A DNA stretch of 64,000 nt from Verrucomicrobiales bacterium (GCA_016795385.1 JAEUHI010000046.1:124001-188000); one strand, 5' to 3'; positions 20,254-29,519 are shown, counted from the stretch's first letter. Numbers and translations: made by a program. Notes: generated from the sequence alone by a model not told the origin.

Positions 20254-21060
20254 GTGTCCAAGTCCGCTTTCGCCTCATCCCCTCTGCCTCTCGACCTTTC
20301 TTCCAAGGGAGGTGGCCGGCTCTTTCTGGGGCTTGCCGTCGTCGCAACCATGGGGGGATCTCTCGTAACAGCTCTCCGCACGGGCGGATCAGGCTGGAAT
20401 GCGTGGCTCTTTCTCGATCAGGGGTTTTCGCACGCCGCTGCTTTTCGGACCGAATTGACGCTGGTGCTGGTGGCCATGGCTTTCGCGGTGGCGGGACTGC
20501 TCCTCCGTCACCATCGATGGGGCGGATGTCTGATGTTGCCGGCCTTCGGGTATCTCCTCGCCGAAGCCTGCCTCATCGCGAAGATGGGTGGGGTGGGTCA
20601 TGCGGAATGGGCGCCCGCCGCCCATGCGATGCGCTACGCGACGCCCTTTGCCCTCGCCCTGCTCGCGATGAAGGAGCCCTTCGGCGAAGCCCAGGTGACG
20701 ATGCTGTTGCGCGTTTCGCTGGCGATGGTTTTCCTAACCCATGGGGCGGAAGCGCTCCTGCATTTTCCGAGGTTCATCGACTTGATCATCGGCAGCGCGG
20801 AGAATCTCGTCGGCTGGCGCGTCACCGAGGCACAGGCAAAATCGATGCTCACCGCCATCGGGGCCGTGGATGTCGTCGCAGCGGTCTTGGTCCTGGCCCG
20901 GCCGACGCCGGCTTTGCTCTGGTGGATGGCGGCTTGGGGCTTGATCACGGCGCTCTCACGGATGACGTGCCTCGGTCTCGACGCTTACCGCGAGGTGCTC
21001 CTGCGGGCGACCCACTTCCTCGTGCCACTGGCTCTGGTGCTTTATCGGAGGAAGGGGTGA
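20254..21060 (+). CDS. Integral membrane protein of unknown function
   Basis: About 268 residues with roughly seven hydrophobic segments (first near residues 23-40, last near 245-263) joined by short loops; no catalytic motif was recognised. The start is uncertain: GTG at 20254 keeps the gene clear of the divergent phosphatase, while the first ATG that follows (20350) would remove part of the first membrane segment. Longer readings overlap the phosphatase signal-peptide region and are unlikely. The gene ends before an intergenic repeat element that separates it from the convergent gltX. The translation reads as a real protein; function is not assignable. Confidence 0.65.
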   Translation: MSKSAFASSPLPLDLSSKGGGRLFLGLAVVATMGGSLVTALRTGGSGWNAWLFLDQGFSHAAAFRTELTLVLVAMAFAVAGLLLRHHRWGGCLMLPAFGYLLAEACLIAKMGGVGHAEWAPAAHAMRYATPFALALLAMKEPFGEAQVTMLLRVSLAMVFLTHGAEALLHFPRFIDLIIGSAENLVGWRVTEAQAKSMLTAIGAVDVVAAVLVLARPTPALLWWMAAWGLITALSRMTCLGLDAYREVLLRATHFLVPLALVLYRRKG

Positions 21061-21085
21061 GGCATGCCTTGACTCAAGAATTGGT

Positions 21086-21269
21086 GGCCTACGGAATACG
21101 CGGAAAAAACGGAAGGAAGACAGGATGGCGTGGTGTCATGCGACTCTGCCCACGAATCGTCTCCACAAGTCCGTCGGTGGTCTGTTTCCGGGTATTCTGC
21201 GTATATTGATGCCTGCGGCATCTTTCTCGGTCTTTTGTTGTTCCGCGTATTCTGTGTATTCCGTAGGCC
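21086..21269. repeat. Small intergenic element with GGAATACgCGG-type inverted ends
   Basis: The left end GGCCTACGGAATACGCGG (21086-21103) is repeated inverted at the right end (21241-21269), where the inverted form carries an extra ACAGAATAC-like unit. A third related word (TTCCGGGTATTCTGCGTAT) lies inside at about 21186-21204. The element is about 184 bp, non-coding, and sits between two convergent genes. It resembles a dispersed intergenic repeat or a small non-autonomous element. Confidence 0.6.
21208..21230 (+). terminator. Short hairpin with T-rich tail inside the repeat element
   Basis: GATGCC (21208-21213), loop TGC, GGCATC (21217-21222), then TTTCTC. It could end transcripts of the membrane protein gene. 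The stem is only 6 bp and the tail is imperfect. Confidence 0.35.
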
Positions 21270-21318
21270 GCCTCTTCTCCGCTCGATTGTAGGACGACCT
21301 CTTCGCCGTAGAATTCCC

Positions 21319-22674
21319 TCAGGCAATGATCCCAGCGAAGCCTCGAAGCCGCTTCACAGTCTCTTCCTTGCCGAGCAGGACGAGCACGGGTACGAGGTCG
21401 GCTCCGCTGGTGCTGCCCATCGTCGCGACGCGACAGGGGAGCATCAGGGCCCCCATCTTCACTCCGAGGGATTCGGCTCCGGACGTTACCGCCGCCTTGA
21501 TACCGTCGATGGACCAATCGGAAGCCGCTTCGAGACTGGTGATGAGAGCCTCGGTCACGGCCGCGAGATCCGCTTTTTCTTTCACCTTCGCCACGGACGC
21601 CTCGTCGTAGGTGACGGACCCGGCGAAAATCGTGCCGATGATCGCGGGCACTTCGCCGAGGGTCTGGACGCGGTCGCGCGCGAGTCCGAGCGCGGCGGGG
21701 ACGCGGGGATCCTCCGGAGCGATCCCTGCTTTGGCAAGGAACGGACCGGCCAGCTGCTCGAACTCCTCCGTCGTGAGGCGCTTGAGATGCTCGCCGTTCA
21801 CCCAGCGGCATTTGTCGAAGTCGAACTTGGAGTTCGAGCTGTTGACCCCGGAAAGGTCGAAGCGGGCCTTAAGCTCCTCCATCGAGAAGATTTCCTGATC
21901 GTCCTTGGCCGACCAACCGAGCAAGGCCATGTAGTTGTTCACGCCCGCGGGGAGGAAGCCGGCATCCTGATACTCGTGGATGAGGGCACCCTGGTCGCGT
22001 TTGCTCATCTTCGTGCCGCTGGGATTGAGGTTCAGCGGGATGTGGGCGAATTGGGGCGGGGTCACCCCGAAGGCCTCGAAGAGAGCGAGGTGTTTCGGCG
22101 TGTTGGAAAGGTGGTCCTCACCGCGGATGACGTGCGTGATCGCCATCTCGATGTCATCGACAACGTTCACGAAGTGGAAGATGTAGCCGCCGTTCGGCCG
22201 TTTGATGACGATGTCGGGATTCGCCTCGACCTCGCGTTTCAGGTCGGCGTCGTAGCGGCGCGAGCCCGCTTCCTTGAGATTTGTGGAAACCTCACCGCAG
22301 ACCAGGTCTGAAACGGTGATGAGCTTGTCAGGAACCCTGAAACGGATCGCCCCTTCGTCCTCGTAGACGAGACCGGCGGCTTCGAGCTTGGCGAGGTAGC
22401 GGTCGTAGATCCCGACACGCTCGCTTTGGAAATAGGGACCACAGGGACCACCCACGCCCGGACCTTCATCCCACTCCAGCCCCAGCCAGCGGAGCCCGTC
22501 GAGGATGATCTGCATCGACTCCGTCGTGCTGCGATCGGCATCCGTGTCTTCGACCCGGAGGAGGAATGTTCCCCCGTGGCGCTTCGCATAGAGCCAGTTG
22601 TAGAGCGCGGTGCGGGCGCCGCCGATGTGGAGGAAACCGGTGGGAGAGGGGGCAAAACGGGTGCGGACAGTCAT
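21319..22674 (-). CDS. gltX: Glutamyl-tRNA synthetase
   Basis: Class I aminoacyl-tRNA synthetase charging tRNA-Glu (or tRNA-Glu and tRNA-Gln) in the cytoplasm; 451 residues. The start chosen is the ATG giving MTVRTRFAPSPTGFLHIGGAR, the normal N-terminus of the family; an upstream ATG at 22773 adds 33 low-complexity residues and is rejected. The HIGH-class motif is HIGG at 16-19 and the KMSKS-class motif is KMSKR at 222-226. The Rossmann core with RVEDTDADRS and the helical anticodon-binding C-terminus are intact. A glutaminyl synthetase is excluded by the R-F-A-P-S-P-T-G signature. Divergent from a toxin-antitoxin pair. Confidence 0.95.
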   Translation of the reverse strand: MTVRTRFAPSPTGFLHIGGARTALYNWLYAKRHGGTFLLRVEDTDADRSTTESMQIILDGLRWLGLEWDEGPGVGGPCGPYFQSERVGIYDRYLAKLEAAGLVYEDEGAIRFRVPDKLITVSDLVCGEVSTNLKEAGSRRYDADLKREVEANPDIVIKRPNGGYIFHFVNVVDDIEMAITHVIRGEDHLSNTPKHLALFEAFGVTPPQFAHIPLNLNPSGTKMSKRDQGALIHEYQDAGFLPAGVNNYMALLGWSAKDDQEIFSMEELKARFDLSGVNSSNSKFDFDKCRWVNGEHLKRLTTEEFEQLAGPFLAKAGIAPEDPRVPAALGLARDRVQTLGEVPAIIGTIFAGSVTYDEASVAKVKEKADLAAVTEALITSLEAASDWSIDGIKAAVTSGAESLGVKMGALMLPCRVATMGSTSGADLVPVLVLLGKEETVKRLRGFAGIIA

Positions 22675-22770
22675 TCCCGGGGAAGGTGCCGCATCGCGGG
22701 CGATGGTCAAGGACGGTGACGGAGATCGCGGGCGGGCGGGCGCGCGGCGGTCTTGCCCATTGACGGAGGC

Positions 22771-22790
22771 CATAATCGCAGGAACGTTCC
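22771..22790 (+). promoter_or_regulatory. Candidate -10 box and palindromic operator before the DUF433 antitoxin gene
   Basis: CATAAT (22771-22776, five of six bases of the -10 consensus) is followed by the perfect palindrome GGAACGTTCC (22781-22790), which ends three bases before the antitoxin ATG. This fits autorepression by an antitoxin. No convincing -35 box was found. Confidence 0.35.
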
Positions 22791-22793
22791 CAG

Positions 22794-23033
22794 ATGGAAT
22801 TGCTGGATCGGATCACCATCGAATCAGGCAAATGTGGAGGCCGACCCTGCATCCGGGGTTTTCGCATCCGTGTGACTGATCTTTTGGAACTCCTGGCGGC
22901 CGGTGCGACCAAGGAAGAAATCCTGGCGGACTACGAGTTTCTTGAAGAGGAAGACATTGCAGCGGCCATTCTCTATGCCGCCCGCCTCACGGATCATCCT
23001 GTCATTCTTCCAGAACCTGCGGATGCGGCGTGA
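22794..23033 (+). CDS. DUF433 family antitoxin
   Basis: Small protein of 79 residues with the DUF433 pattern: GKCGGRPCIRGFRIRV, then a helix-turn-helix-like LLELLAAGATKEEILADY, then EEEDIAAAILYA. DUF433 proteins commonly pair with DUF5615 PIN-like toxins and are predicted DNA-binding antitoxins. That is the arrangement here: its stop overlaps the start of the next gene by four bases (GTGA). The activity is inferred from pairing, not visible in the sequence. Confidence 0.85.
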   Translation: MELLDRITIESGKCGGRPCIRGFRIRVTDLLELLAAGATKEEILADYEFLEEEDIAAAILYAARLTDHPVILPEPADAA

Positions 23034-23359
23034 AGTTTCTTGTCGATAATCAGCTGCCGGTTGCGCTTGCCCACTGGTTGCAAAAGCGGGGAGTCGATGC
23101 GGTCCACGTCCTCGACCTGGAGCTCGGCCAGTCAACGGATCGGGTGATTTGGCATGCTGCCGTTGACGAACAGCGGATCGTCATCAGCAAAGATGAGGAC
23201 TTCGTGATTCTCGCATCGCGTCCCGGTGACCCAGGGCGGCTTTTGTGGCTCCGGATCGGCAACTGCCGTACGTTTGATCTGATCAAAAGACTGGAATCGA
23301 GTTGGACCAGGATATCCGAAGAGTTTCAGAAAGGTTGCCGGATTGTGGAATTGCGTTAG
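23030..23359 (+). CDS. DUF5615 PIN-like toxin
   Basis: 109 residues starting with GTG and overlapping the DUF433 gene by four bases. The PIN-like fold is indicated by KFLVDNQLPVALA (first acidic residue D6), an acidic pair in the SKDEDF segment, and the following LRIGNC strand. Members are predicted ribonucleases of type II toxin-antitoxin systems, kept inactive by the DUF433 partner. Length is normal for the family and the key acidic residues are present. Confidence 0.85.
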   Translation: MKFLVDNQLPVALAHWLQKRGVDAVHVLDLELGQSTDRVIWHAAVDEQRIVISKDEDFVILASRPGDPGRLLWLRIGNCRTFDLIKRLESSWTRISEEFQKGCRIVELR

Positions 23360-23360
23360 T

Positions 23361-25475
23361 TCATTCCTCCTCCTTCACCGCCTCCCGCACCTGAACCTGC
23401 TTCTCGGGCCACTCGAATTTCTTCGCCGCCTCCGTGACGTAGCTCCAATCGGCCGGCTTGCCATAGATCCGCAACTGGGTGCGCTCGGCGGCGATCGCGG
23501 CGATCTGGGGGAGGTCGGTGAAACGGAGCACGTTCAACAGCTCCGGCCCTTCCTGATGGCTTAGGGGCAGGGCATGGAGATCGAGGCGGTGGATGTCTTT
23601 CTCAAAAAGCGAGGCGTAGAGAGCGTTTCCGGCCATCACGCCGCTGGATTGGAGCCAGAGTTTGGGTTTGTCCCCGTCCTCCATCTCCCGGATCGCCTGC
23701 ACGCCGCGGCGGATATCCCAGATCCGCATCGTGTCGAGCGTCTGGCCGAGGAGGGCAAAGCGACGGCGGATGTGGGTACGCTCTTTTTCATCGGTGGTCC
23801 AGGCGGTCGGGCCGACGCCGCGGACGGGGAGATAGAGCATGCCCCACTTCTGGCTGGCGTGGAGTCCCTTCTCGGATTCATAGGCCTCGGCATCCGTTTC
23901 AGGCAAGGTCGCGCCGGGGAAAGCACCAGCAAAGGCGCTGCCATAGGTGGAGAGAAATGAATTCCAGCCGTCATCGTCGAGGGCGTTCAGGACGACGAGA
24001 TCCAAATCCCCCAAAGGCGTCGCGGCAGGTTGGGCGAAGTAAATCGGCAGACGGACGCCCGTCTGGCTGTCGAAGCTCCATTTCGAGAAGGCGATCCCGT
24101 CGTTCACTTCACGGAAATCCTCGGTGAGATTCAAATCTTCTCCCGCTGTCGGCCAGCCGCGGAAGGTGCGGGTTTGCAGCCGGCTGAGGATGAGTGCTTT
24201 TGACGCATTCCAATCCGCTGCAGTCTCCGGCAGAACGGGGGTCTCCGGCACCCGCTTGGTGAAATACTCGTCGATGAAGGTGTTCCGCTCGTTCCCGGGG
24301 ATTTCCGCCAGCACTTTCAATTCGGCGGGTTGAAAGGGTTTCGGTGCCCGCGTGTCGGCGATCTCGTCGCCGATGTCGATCCCCTTGAACTGTCGTTCGA
24401 ACCAGTGGAAGGCTGGCACCCGGAGCGGCTGGGTATCCTTGTGCGGTCCTTCGTAGATCGCAAAGCCGATCTTGTCACCCGCTCCCATCGCTTCATAGAC
24501 CTTTCTCGTCTTCTGGTAGACATCGACGACCCCGTCGAGCGGGAAAATGGTGTCCTTGTCCGTATTCAGGATCATCAAGGGACGCGGGGCGATCAATGCC
24601 GTGACGAGTGGGAAATCCCATCGGAAGGTGTTGACCATGAACATGCAATCACAATGCCCCTCGATGCAGCCGTCCGGGACGTGGTTCTGCATCGAGGTGA
24701 TCCCGGCGACGGGAGCGGCGACCTGGATGCGTTCGTCGAGCGCCGCGATCCAAAGGGTATAGGCCCCTCCTCCGGAGCGGCCCGTGACACCGAATTTCGT
24801 CTTGTCGACCTCGGGACGAGTCTCGAGGTAGTCGAGGGCGCGGATGCAGTTCCACGCCTCGACTCCGGCGGGAGTGTAGCCGCGCGAGTTCCACCACCAG
24901 CGTCCGAGGTTGTGGGTGCCGTGGTGTTTGCCTTCGATCTCGCCGAGTTGGAGGGTGTCGAGGATGAGACAGGTGTAGCCGTTTTTCGCGAACCAGTTGC
25001 CGTGGTGCTGGTAGGTGGTCTTGTTGCCGTAGCTAACCCCGTCGATCTTCACCCCGCCGTGACCGCAGACATAGAGGATCGTCGGCAGGGGCGCTTCCTG
25101 CTTCACGGGGCGGTAGAAATTGGCGGTGACGTAGAGACCGGGTTTGGATTGAAAGATGATCTTCTCCACGATGACCCCGTCGCGTTCGATCGTGCCGGTG
25201 ATCTCCGCCTTCAGATCCGAACGGGCCGGGAGCGGTTGGAGCCCGAGCATTTCAAAGAGCTGCCGACGCATCTCGGCCTGGGCGGCGGGCCAGTCGGTGA
25301 CGTTCTCGAGAAAGGCCGCGTTGCGGGCGGTGAGGCGACGGGTCTCGCGATCGAAGTAATCGGCGAGGATGCGGTCGCCCTCGGTCGGTTCGGTGGGGAT
25401 GGACCGGTAGTCGGCGGCTGCGAGCCAAGCGGTGGTCGAAAAGGCAAGGGCGAAGAGGGCGGAACGGAGGAACAT
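23361..25475 (-). CDS. Secreted alpha/beta-hydrolase esterase (acetylxylan-esterase-like)
   Basis: Exported esterase of 704 residues; the ATG at 25475 is chosen because it begins a signal peptide (MFLRSALFALAFSTTAWLAA). The hydrolase core spans about 115-380: LYVCGHGG before the oxyanion region, the nucleophile elbow GRSGGG (S234) after a helix, then LNTDKDTIFP and GPHKDT, plausible acid and His positions. Residues about 420-704 form a second, weaker hydrolase-like half lacking an obvious GxSxG. Relatives of this type are common among planctomycete and verrucomicrobial polysaccharide-degradation enzymes. Substrate is not known. It ends one base after the toxin gene on the other strand, so the two are convergent. 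Confidence 0.8.
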   Translation of the reverse strand: MFLRSALFALAFSTTAWLAAADYRSIPTEPTEGDRILADYFDRETRRLTARNAAFLENVTDWPAAQAEMRRQLFEMLGLQPLPARSDLKAEITGTIERDGVIVEKIIFQSKPGLYVTANFYRPVKQEAPLPTILYVCGHGGVKIDGVSYGNKTTYQHHGNWFAKNGYTCLILDTLQLGEIEGKHHGTHNLGRWWWNSRGYTPAGVEAWNCIRALDYLETRPEVDKTKFGVTGRSGGGAYTLWIAALDERIQVAAPVAGITSMQNHVPDGCIEGHCDCMFMVNTFRWDFPLVTALIAPRPLMILNTDKDTIFPLDGVVDVYQKTRKVYEAMGAGDKIGFAIYEGPHKDTQPLRVPAFHWFERQFKGIDIGDEIADTRAPKPFQPAELKVLAEIPGNERNTFIDEYFTKRVPETPVLPETAADWNASKALILSRLQTRTFRGWPTAGEDLNLTEDFREVNDGIAFSKWSFDSQTGVRLPIYFAQPAATPLGDLDLVVLNALDDDGWNSFLSTYGSAFAGAFPGATLPETDAEAYESEKGLHASQKWGMLYLPVRGVGPTAWTTDEKERTHIRRRFALLGQTLDTMRIWDIRRGVQAIREMEDGDKPKLWLQSSGVMAGNALYASLFEKDIHRLDLHALPLSHQEGPELLNVLRFTDLPQIAAIAAERTQLRIYGKPADWSYVTEAAKKFEWPEKQVQVREAVKEEE

Positions 25476-25545
25476 GTCCGGAGGATAACGAACCCGTGGA
25501 TGGCGTCTCAAGCGAAAACGCGGCGCGAAGACGGAGGCGTGTCGG

Positions 25546-25980
25546 CTAGAAAGGCACCGTCAAACCCTCGGCTTTGGCGAGTTTCCTCTGGTTGTCATCG
25601 AAAGTGAGAAACTCTCCGGCTCCCAATACCAGGGCGGCGGCAACATGGAAAATGTCAAAGGCGCGATGTCCTCCGTTGCCGGTGTGGGTTGATGAAAGGC
25701 GTGTCGCTTCATCGAGGACGTCGGCAAGGTTGCAAGGAGGCGTGACCAGGCGGCCGCGGCGTATCGCTGCTTGGAACTGAGACCAAGACATGGCCGCTTC
25801 TTCCGGCTTCACGACTTTTCGAAATTCGGCAAGCCGCAGGGCGTTGCCAAACTCGAAGGGATTGAAAGGACTCAGCGTGAGGGGCTGTCGGCACGAGGCA
25901 GTCCACGACACGGCTTTCGACGAGTGGACATCGTTGCCGTAGAGTGAAAAATAGAAGCTCGTGTCTCCGGCAATCACCAT
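25546..25980 (-). CDS. VapC-type PIN-domain toxin
   Basis: 144-residue PIN-domain ribonuclease toxin. Acidic active-site residues are D6 (IAGDTSF), E43 (NPFEFGN), D109 (RAFDIFH) and D128/D129 (TFDDNQ), a complete set. Its start overlaps the stop of the upstream antitoxin gene by seven bases, the usual translational coupling. Second of three toxin-antitoxin modules in the window. Confidence 0.87.
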   Translation of the reverse strand: MVIAGDTSFYFSLYGNDVHSSKAVSWTASCRQPLTLSPFNPFEFGNALRLAEFRKVVKPEEAAMSWSQFQAAIRRGRLVTPPCNLADVLDEATRLSSTHTGNGGHRAFDIFHVAAALVLGAGEFLTFDDNQRKLAKAEGLTVPF

Positions 25981-26225
25981 TTCCCCCCGGCCTCGTGAAT
26001 CAGGGAATCGACCTGCTCCGCGGTGAGTTGCGATTCTTCCCTCCGGTCGCGTTTGACCTCGGGACTATCCGCCCAATCCACTTCATCCATGGATTGGAGA
26101 ACCACGGGGATCAGGCGGGCGACCGGTTCTCCTTTTTGAGTGATGAGCACCTCTTCACCCGCCGCCACCCAGCGCAGAAGGCCGGTGTAATGGTTCCTGA
26201 GCTCTCGGACGGTCGCGGTCTTCAT
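25974..26225 (-). CDS. Phd/YefM-type antitoxin
   Basis: 83 residues. The N-terminus [40 protein letters not shown] is the Phd/YefM DNA-binding fold in the normal order (quoted here in parts: [23 protein letters not shown]). The C-terminal tail after residue 50 would wrap the toxin. Overlaps the PIN toxin gene by seven bases. A TACAAT box lies directly at its start codon, so the transcript may have a very short leader. Confidence 0.87.
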   Translation of the reverse strand: MKTATVRELRNHYTGLLRWVAAGEEVLITQKGEPVARLIPVVLQSMDEVDWADSPEVKRDRREESQLTAEQVDSLIHEAGGKW

Positions 26226-26235
26226 TGTAGCACAA
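26225..26235 (-). promoter_or_regulatory. Candidate operator/-10 region of the Phd/VapC pair
   Basis: TTGT-AGC-ACAA inverted repeat directly upstream of and touching the antitoxin start. On the coding strand it reads TTGTGCTACAAT and contains a TACAAT -10-like box. A TTGACA word lies further up (26262-26257), but its 27-base spacing is too long for a normal promoter. Confidence 0.3.
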
Positions 26236-26358
26236 ATTGCGGCACGTCAGAGGTCTTGTCAATGCCTGCCTCCCGCTCCATCCGCCGTCTTCCTTATGAC
26301 ACATTGTGGTCTCGACCAAGTCGTGCCGGCCGTGGCACAATATCCCTGTCTTTTTCCC

Positions 26359-27381
26359 ATGAAAGCCCTCGTCAAAACCCACGATGCACCCGGCCTTTGG
26401 CTAGAGGACGTGCCCGAGCCGACCATCGGCATCAACGATGTGCTCATCAAGGTCGATCGCACCGGGATCTGCGGCACCGATGTCCACATCCACAACTGGG
26501 ACGCGTGGGCGCGGAAGACTGTGCCGGTGGGGCTGACGGTCGGCCACGAATTCGTCGGCGAGATTGTCGAGGTCGGATCGAATGTCTCCGACTTCCGTCC
26601 CGGCGAGATTGTCAGCGGCGAGGGCCACGTCGTCTGTGGCCGCTGCCGGAACTGCATGGCCGGGCGGCGTCACCTTTGCAAGGATACGAAGGGCATCGGG
26701 GTGAACCGTCCCGGAGCTTTCGCCGAATACATCGCCCTGCCCATGGCGAATGTCTGGCACCACGCCGACGACATCGACCGCGACCTCGCCGCGATCTTCG
26801 ATCCCTTCGGGAATGCGGTGCACACCGCCCTGACCTTTGAGATCCTCGGCGAGGATGTCCTCATCACCGGGGCTGGACCGATCGGCTGCATGGCCGCGGC
26901 GATCTGCCGATACGCCGGAGCCCGGCACGTCGTCGTCACCGATGTGAACCCCTGGCGTCTCGATCTCGCGAAGAAACTCGGCGCGACCCGGACCATCGAT
27001 GTGCGTCATGAGCGTATTGCCGAAGTTCAGAAAGAACTCGGGATGTCCGAAGGCTTCGACGTGGGGCTGGAAATGTCGGGCAATGCCTCGGCCTTCCGAG
27101 AGATGCTCGCGAATCTCTGCCACGGCGGCAAGGTCGCGATGCTTGGGATTCCTTCCGAGGAAATCGCGATCGATTGGAATACGGTCGTCTTCAACATGCT
27201 GACGATCTCCGGCATCTACGGGCGGCGCATGTATGAGACCTGGTACAAGATGACCGTCATGCTCCAGGGCGGGCTCGATATCCGACCCGTCATCACGCAC
27301 CGCTTCAACTACACCGACTTCGAGGAAGGATTCTCGGTGATGAAGAGCGGGCAATCGGGGAAAGTGATTCTGAAATGGTAA
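26359..27381 (+). CDS. tdh: L-threonine 3-dehydrogenase
   Basis: NAD-dependent zinc dehydrogenase converting L-threonine to 2-amino-3-ketobutyrate. 340 residues from the ATG at 26359, close to E. coli Tdh (341); an upstream ATG at 26296 adds an unrelated tail and is rejected. Catalytic zinc ligands C38, H63 and E64, and structural zinc cysteines C93, C96, C99 and C107 are all in place. The Rossmann GAGPIG motif follows near residue 170. Next gene is kbl, 12 bases downstream, forming the threonine-to-glycine pathway. Confidence 0.95.
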   Translation: MKALVKTHDAPGLWLEDVPEPTIGINDVLIKVDRTGICGTDVHIHNWDAWARKTVPVGLTVGHEFVGEIVEVGSNVSDFRPGEIVSGEGHVVCGRCRNCMAGRRHLCKDTKGIGVNRPGAFAEYIALPMANVWHHADDIDRDLAAIFDPFGNAVHTALTFEILGEDVLITGAGPIGCMAAAICRYAGARHVVVTDVNPWRLDLAKKLGATRTIDVRHERIAEVQKELGMSEGFDVGLEMSGNASAFREMLANLCHGGKVAMLGIPSEEIAIDWNTVVFNMLTISGIYGRRMYETWYKMTVMLQGGLDIRPVITHRFNYTDFEEGFSVMKSGQSGKVILKW

Positions 27382-27393
27382 TTTGTCAGGCCC

Positions 27394-28578
27394 ATGCAAG
27401 CTCCCTACCAAACCCACCTCGCCGAGCAACTCTCGTCGCTTCGCGCCGCCGGGCTCTACAAGACCGAACGCGTCCTCACAACGCCGCAATCCTCGCACGT
27501 CGCCACCAGCACGGGACGCGAGGTCATCAACCTCTGTGCGAACAACTACCTCGGTCTCGCCGATCATCCCGAGGTGATCGCGGCGGCACATGAAGCCCTC
27601 GACCGCTGGGGCTACGGACTCTCTTCGGTCCGTTTCATCTGTGGCACGCAGACCATTCACAAGGACCTCGAGGAACGTCTCAGCGACTTTCTCGGTACGG
27701 AGGACACGATCCTTTATTCTTCCTGCTTCGATGCGAATGGCGGGCTTTTTGAAACGATCCTCGGCGAGGAAGATGCGATCATTTCCGATGCGTTGAACCA
27801 TGCCTCGATCATCGACGGCATCCGCCTGTGCAAAGCCAAGCGCTACCGCTATGCGAACGGCAATCTCGATGAGCTCGAGTCCTGTCTGAAGGAGGCGCAG
27901 TCGCAGCGTTTCCGGCTCATCGCGACGGACGGGGTTTTTTCGATGGATGGATCCATCGCCGATCTCAAGGCGATTTGCGATCTCGCGGATCGCTATGGAG
28001 CATCGGTGATGGTCGATGATTCCCACGCCGTCGGGGTGATCGGCGCGACCGGACGGGGGACCCACGAATACCGCGAAGTGATGGGGCGCGTCGATGTTTT
28101 CACCGGCACCTTGGGCAAAGCCCTCGGCGGCGCGAGTGGCGGATACACGAGCGGGCGAAAGGAGATCATCGACCTGCTCCGCCAGCGCTCGCGCCCCTAT
28201 CTCTTTTCGAACACCGTCGCCCCCGCCATCGTCGCGGGATCGATCAAGGCGCTCGAGCTCCTGACAGGGTCTACTGAGAGACTCGACCGTCTTCGGTCCA
28301 ACACCGCCTTCTTCCGGGCCGAAATGGCGAAGACGGGACTCACCCTCTTGCCCGGCGAGCACCCCATCGTGCCGGTGATGCTGGGCGAGGCGACCTTGGC
28401 GGCGGAAATGGCCTCGCGCCTGCTCGAAAAGGGAATCTATGTGATCGGTTTCTTTTTTCCCGTGGTGCCCGAGGGCAAGGCTCGCATCCGCACCCAGGTC
28501 TCGGCCGCCCACAGCGAGGAGGATCTCGCGACGGCGGCGCGGGCGTTTGGAGAAGCATGGGCGGAACTGCGCGCTTGA
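27394..28578 (+). CDS. kbl: Glycine C-acetyltransferase (2-amino-3-ketobutyrate CoA ligase)
   Basis: PLP enzyme of the alpha-oxoamine synthase family, 394 residues, cleaving 2-amino-3-ketobutyrate with CoA to glycine and acetyl-CoA. Visible features: [15 protein letters not shown], the [14 protein letters not shown] segment, DDSHAVG with the cofactor-contacting Asp/His, and [10 protein letters not shown] with the Schiff-base Lys at K242. The position behind tdh separates it from the related KAS/BioF/ALAS enzymes. A two-gene operon is very likely. Confidence 0.95.
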   Translation: MQAPYQTHLAEQLSSLRAAGLYKTERVLTTPQSSHVATSTGREVINLCANNYLGLADHPEVIAAAHEALDRWGYGLSSVRFICGTQTIHKDLEERLSDFLGTEDTILYSSCFDANGGLFETILGEEDAIISDALNHASIIDGIRLCKAKRYRYANGNLDELESCLKEAQSQRFRLIATDGVFSMDGSIADLKAICDLADRYGASVMVDDSHAVGVIGATGRGTHEYREVMGRVDVFTGTLGKALGGASGGYTSGRKEIIDLLRQRSRPYLFSNTVAPAIVAGSIKALELLTGSTERLDRLRSNTAFFRAEMAKTGLTLLPGEHPIVPVMLGEATLAAEMASRLLEKGIYVIGFFFPVVPEGKARIRTQVSAAHSEEDLATAARAFGEAWAELRA

Positions 28579-28583
28579 TCGAG

Positions 28584-29519
28584 TCAGCGCGCCGCGACCG
28601 CCGTGCTCATGATCTGGAAACCCGGCTGGCTCCGGGTCGCCTTGCTGATCGGGTCTTTGGTGATGACGAGGACGGCGCCCGGAGCGAGGACGGCTTCGAG
28701 GATGTGACTGAGGCGGGGATCGGTCTGGATGTGGGAAAAGGCCTTCACCTCGCGGCTGTTGGCGGGACCGCCGACCTGATGCCAGCTCGGATGAACCTCC
28801 TTGCCGAGGGGATCTTTCGACCAACCGTCGAGCACGTAGGTGTAGGTGCCCTCGGGTTTGGGAGTCATCGCCTTGAAATGCGCCGGTCCCTTCCCGATGA
28901 GGACCCCGTTGCGGATGATCTCGAGCTGCCCGTCGGCCGCGCTGTAAAGGATCGCGACCGGTCCATGGGGGGAATCCTGCGGCGCCCAGTGGAATTCGGC
29001 GGTGTCGTGTTCGCTGAACTCGATGCGATGGCCGCTCGAGACTCCGCCGGTTTCCGCATCGTTCGTGATGATGACGGTCGCTCCTAGCTCCGTGATGCCA
29101 AAAAGGCGCTTGGAGAACTCGTAGGGCAGGTGAACACAGCCGTGAGAGGAGGGATATCCGGGCAGACCGCCGGCGTGCAAGGCGACGCCACCGGAGGTGA
29201 GCCGCTCGGTAAAGGGCATCGAGGCATTGTTGTACTGTGAGGAATGATGGTCGGCGTCCTTCTCGAGAATGTGGAAGACACCAGTGGGGGTCTCGAAGCC
29301 TTCATGTCCCGTGCTGACGAGGCAGCTCCCGATTTCGATCCCGTCGCGATAGACGGCGGCGGTCTGCGTTTTCAGATTTACCCAGACCAGCACCGGTCCG
29401 GTCGGCGAAAGAGCCGGGTTCCAGATGAAGGTGGACGGATCGTTCTCACGATCCTGGGCAACGCCTGCGAGGAAAATGCCGGAGACGAAAGTGGTGGTGA
29501 GCAGGGTGCGGCGGTTCAT
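28584..29519 (-). CDS. L,D-transpeptidase (YkuD) with degenerate second domain
   Basis: Exported peptidoglycan L,D-transpeptidase of 311 residues. Start at the ATG giving MNRRTLLTTTFVSGIFLAGV, a signal with two arginines that may use Tat. Catalytic domain about 41-154, with H115 and SSHGCVH (S125, H126, C128, H130) as the active site. Residues about 186-290 repeat the same order of strands (GPVAILYS... against GPVLVWVN..., RNGVLIG against RDGIEIG, PEGTYTYVL against PTGVFHIL, GAVLVITKD against GATVIITND) but have no Cys-containing motif. This second copy is therefore catalytically dead and perhaps binds substrate or wall. It ends five bases from kbl, convergent. Confidence 0.85.
   Translation of the reverse strand: MNRRTLLTTTFVSGIFLAGVAQDRENDPSTFIWNPALSPTGPVLVWVNLKTQTAAVYRDGIEIGSCLVSTGHEGFETPTGVFHILEKDADHHSSQYNNASMPFTERLTSGGVALHAGGLPGYPSSHGCVHLPYEFSKRLFGITELGATVIITNDAETGGVSSGHRIEFSEHDTAEFHWAPQDSPHGPVAILYSAADGQLEIIRNGVLIGKGPAHFKAMTPKPEGTYTYVLDGWSKDPLGKEVHPSWHQVGGPANSREVKAFSHIQTDPRLSHILEAVLAPGAVLVITKDPISKATRSQPGFQIMSTAVAAR

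Noticed and set aside
22674-22773. Upstream start of gltX adding 33 residues
   Set aside because: The extension is Pro/Arg/Ser-rich, unlike the family, and would run into the promoter of the divergent antitoxin gene.
26401-28824. Minus-strand ORF of about 807 codons opposite tdh and kbl
   Set aside because: tdh and kbl show complete catalytic residues on the plus strand; the reverse ORF has no domain and is a product of high GC third positions.
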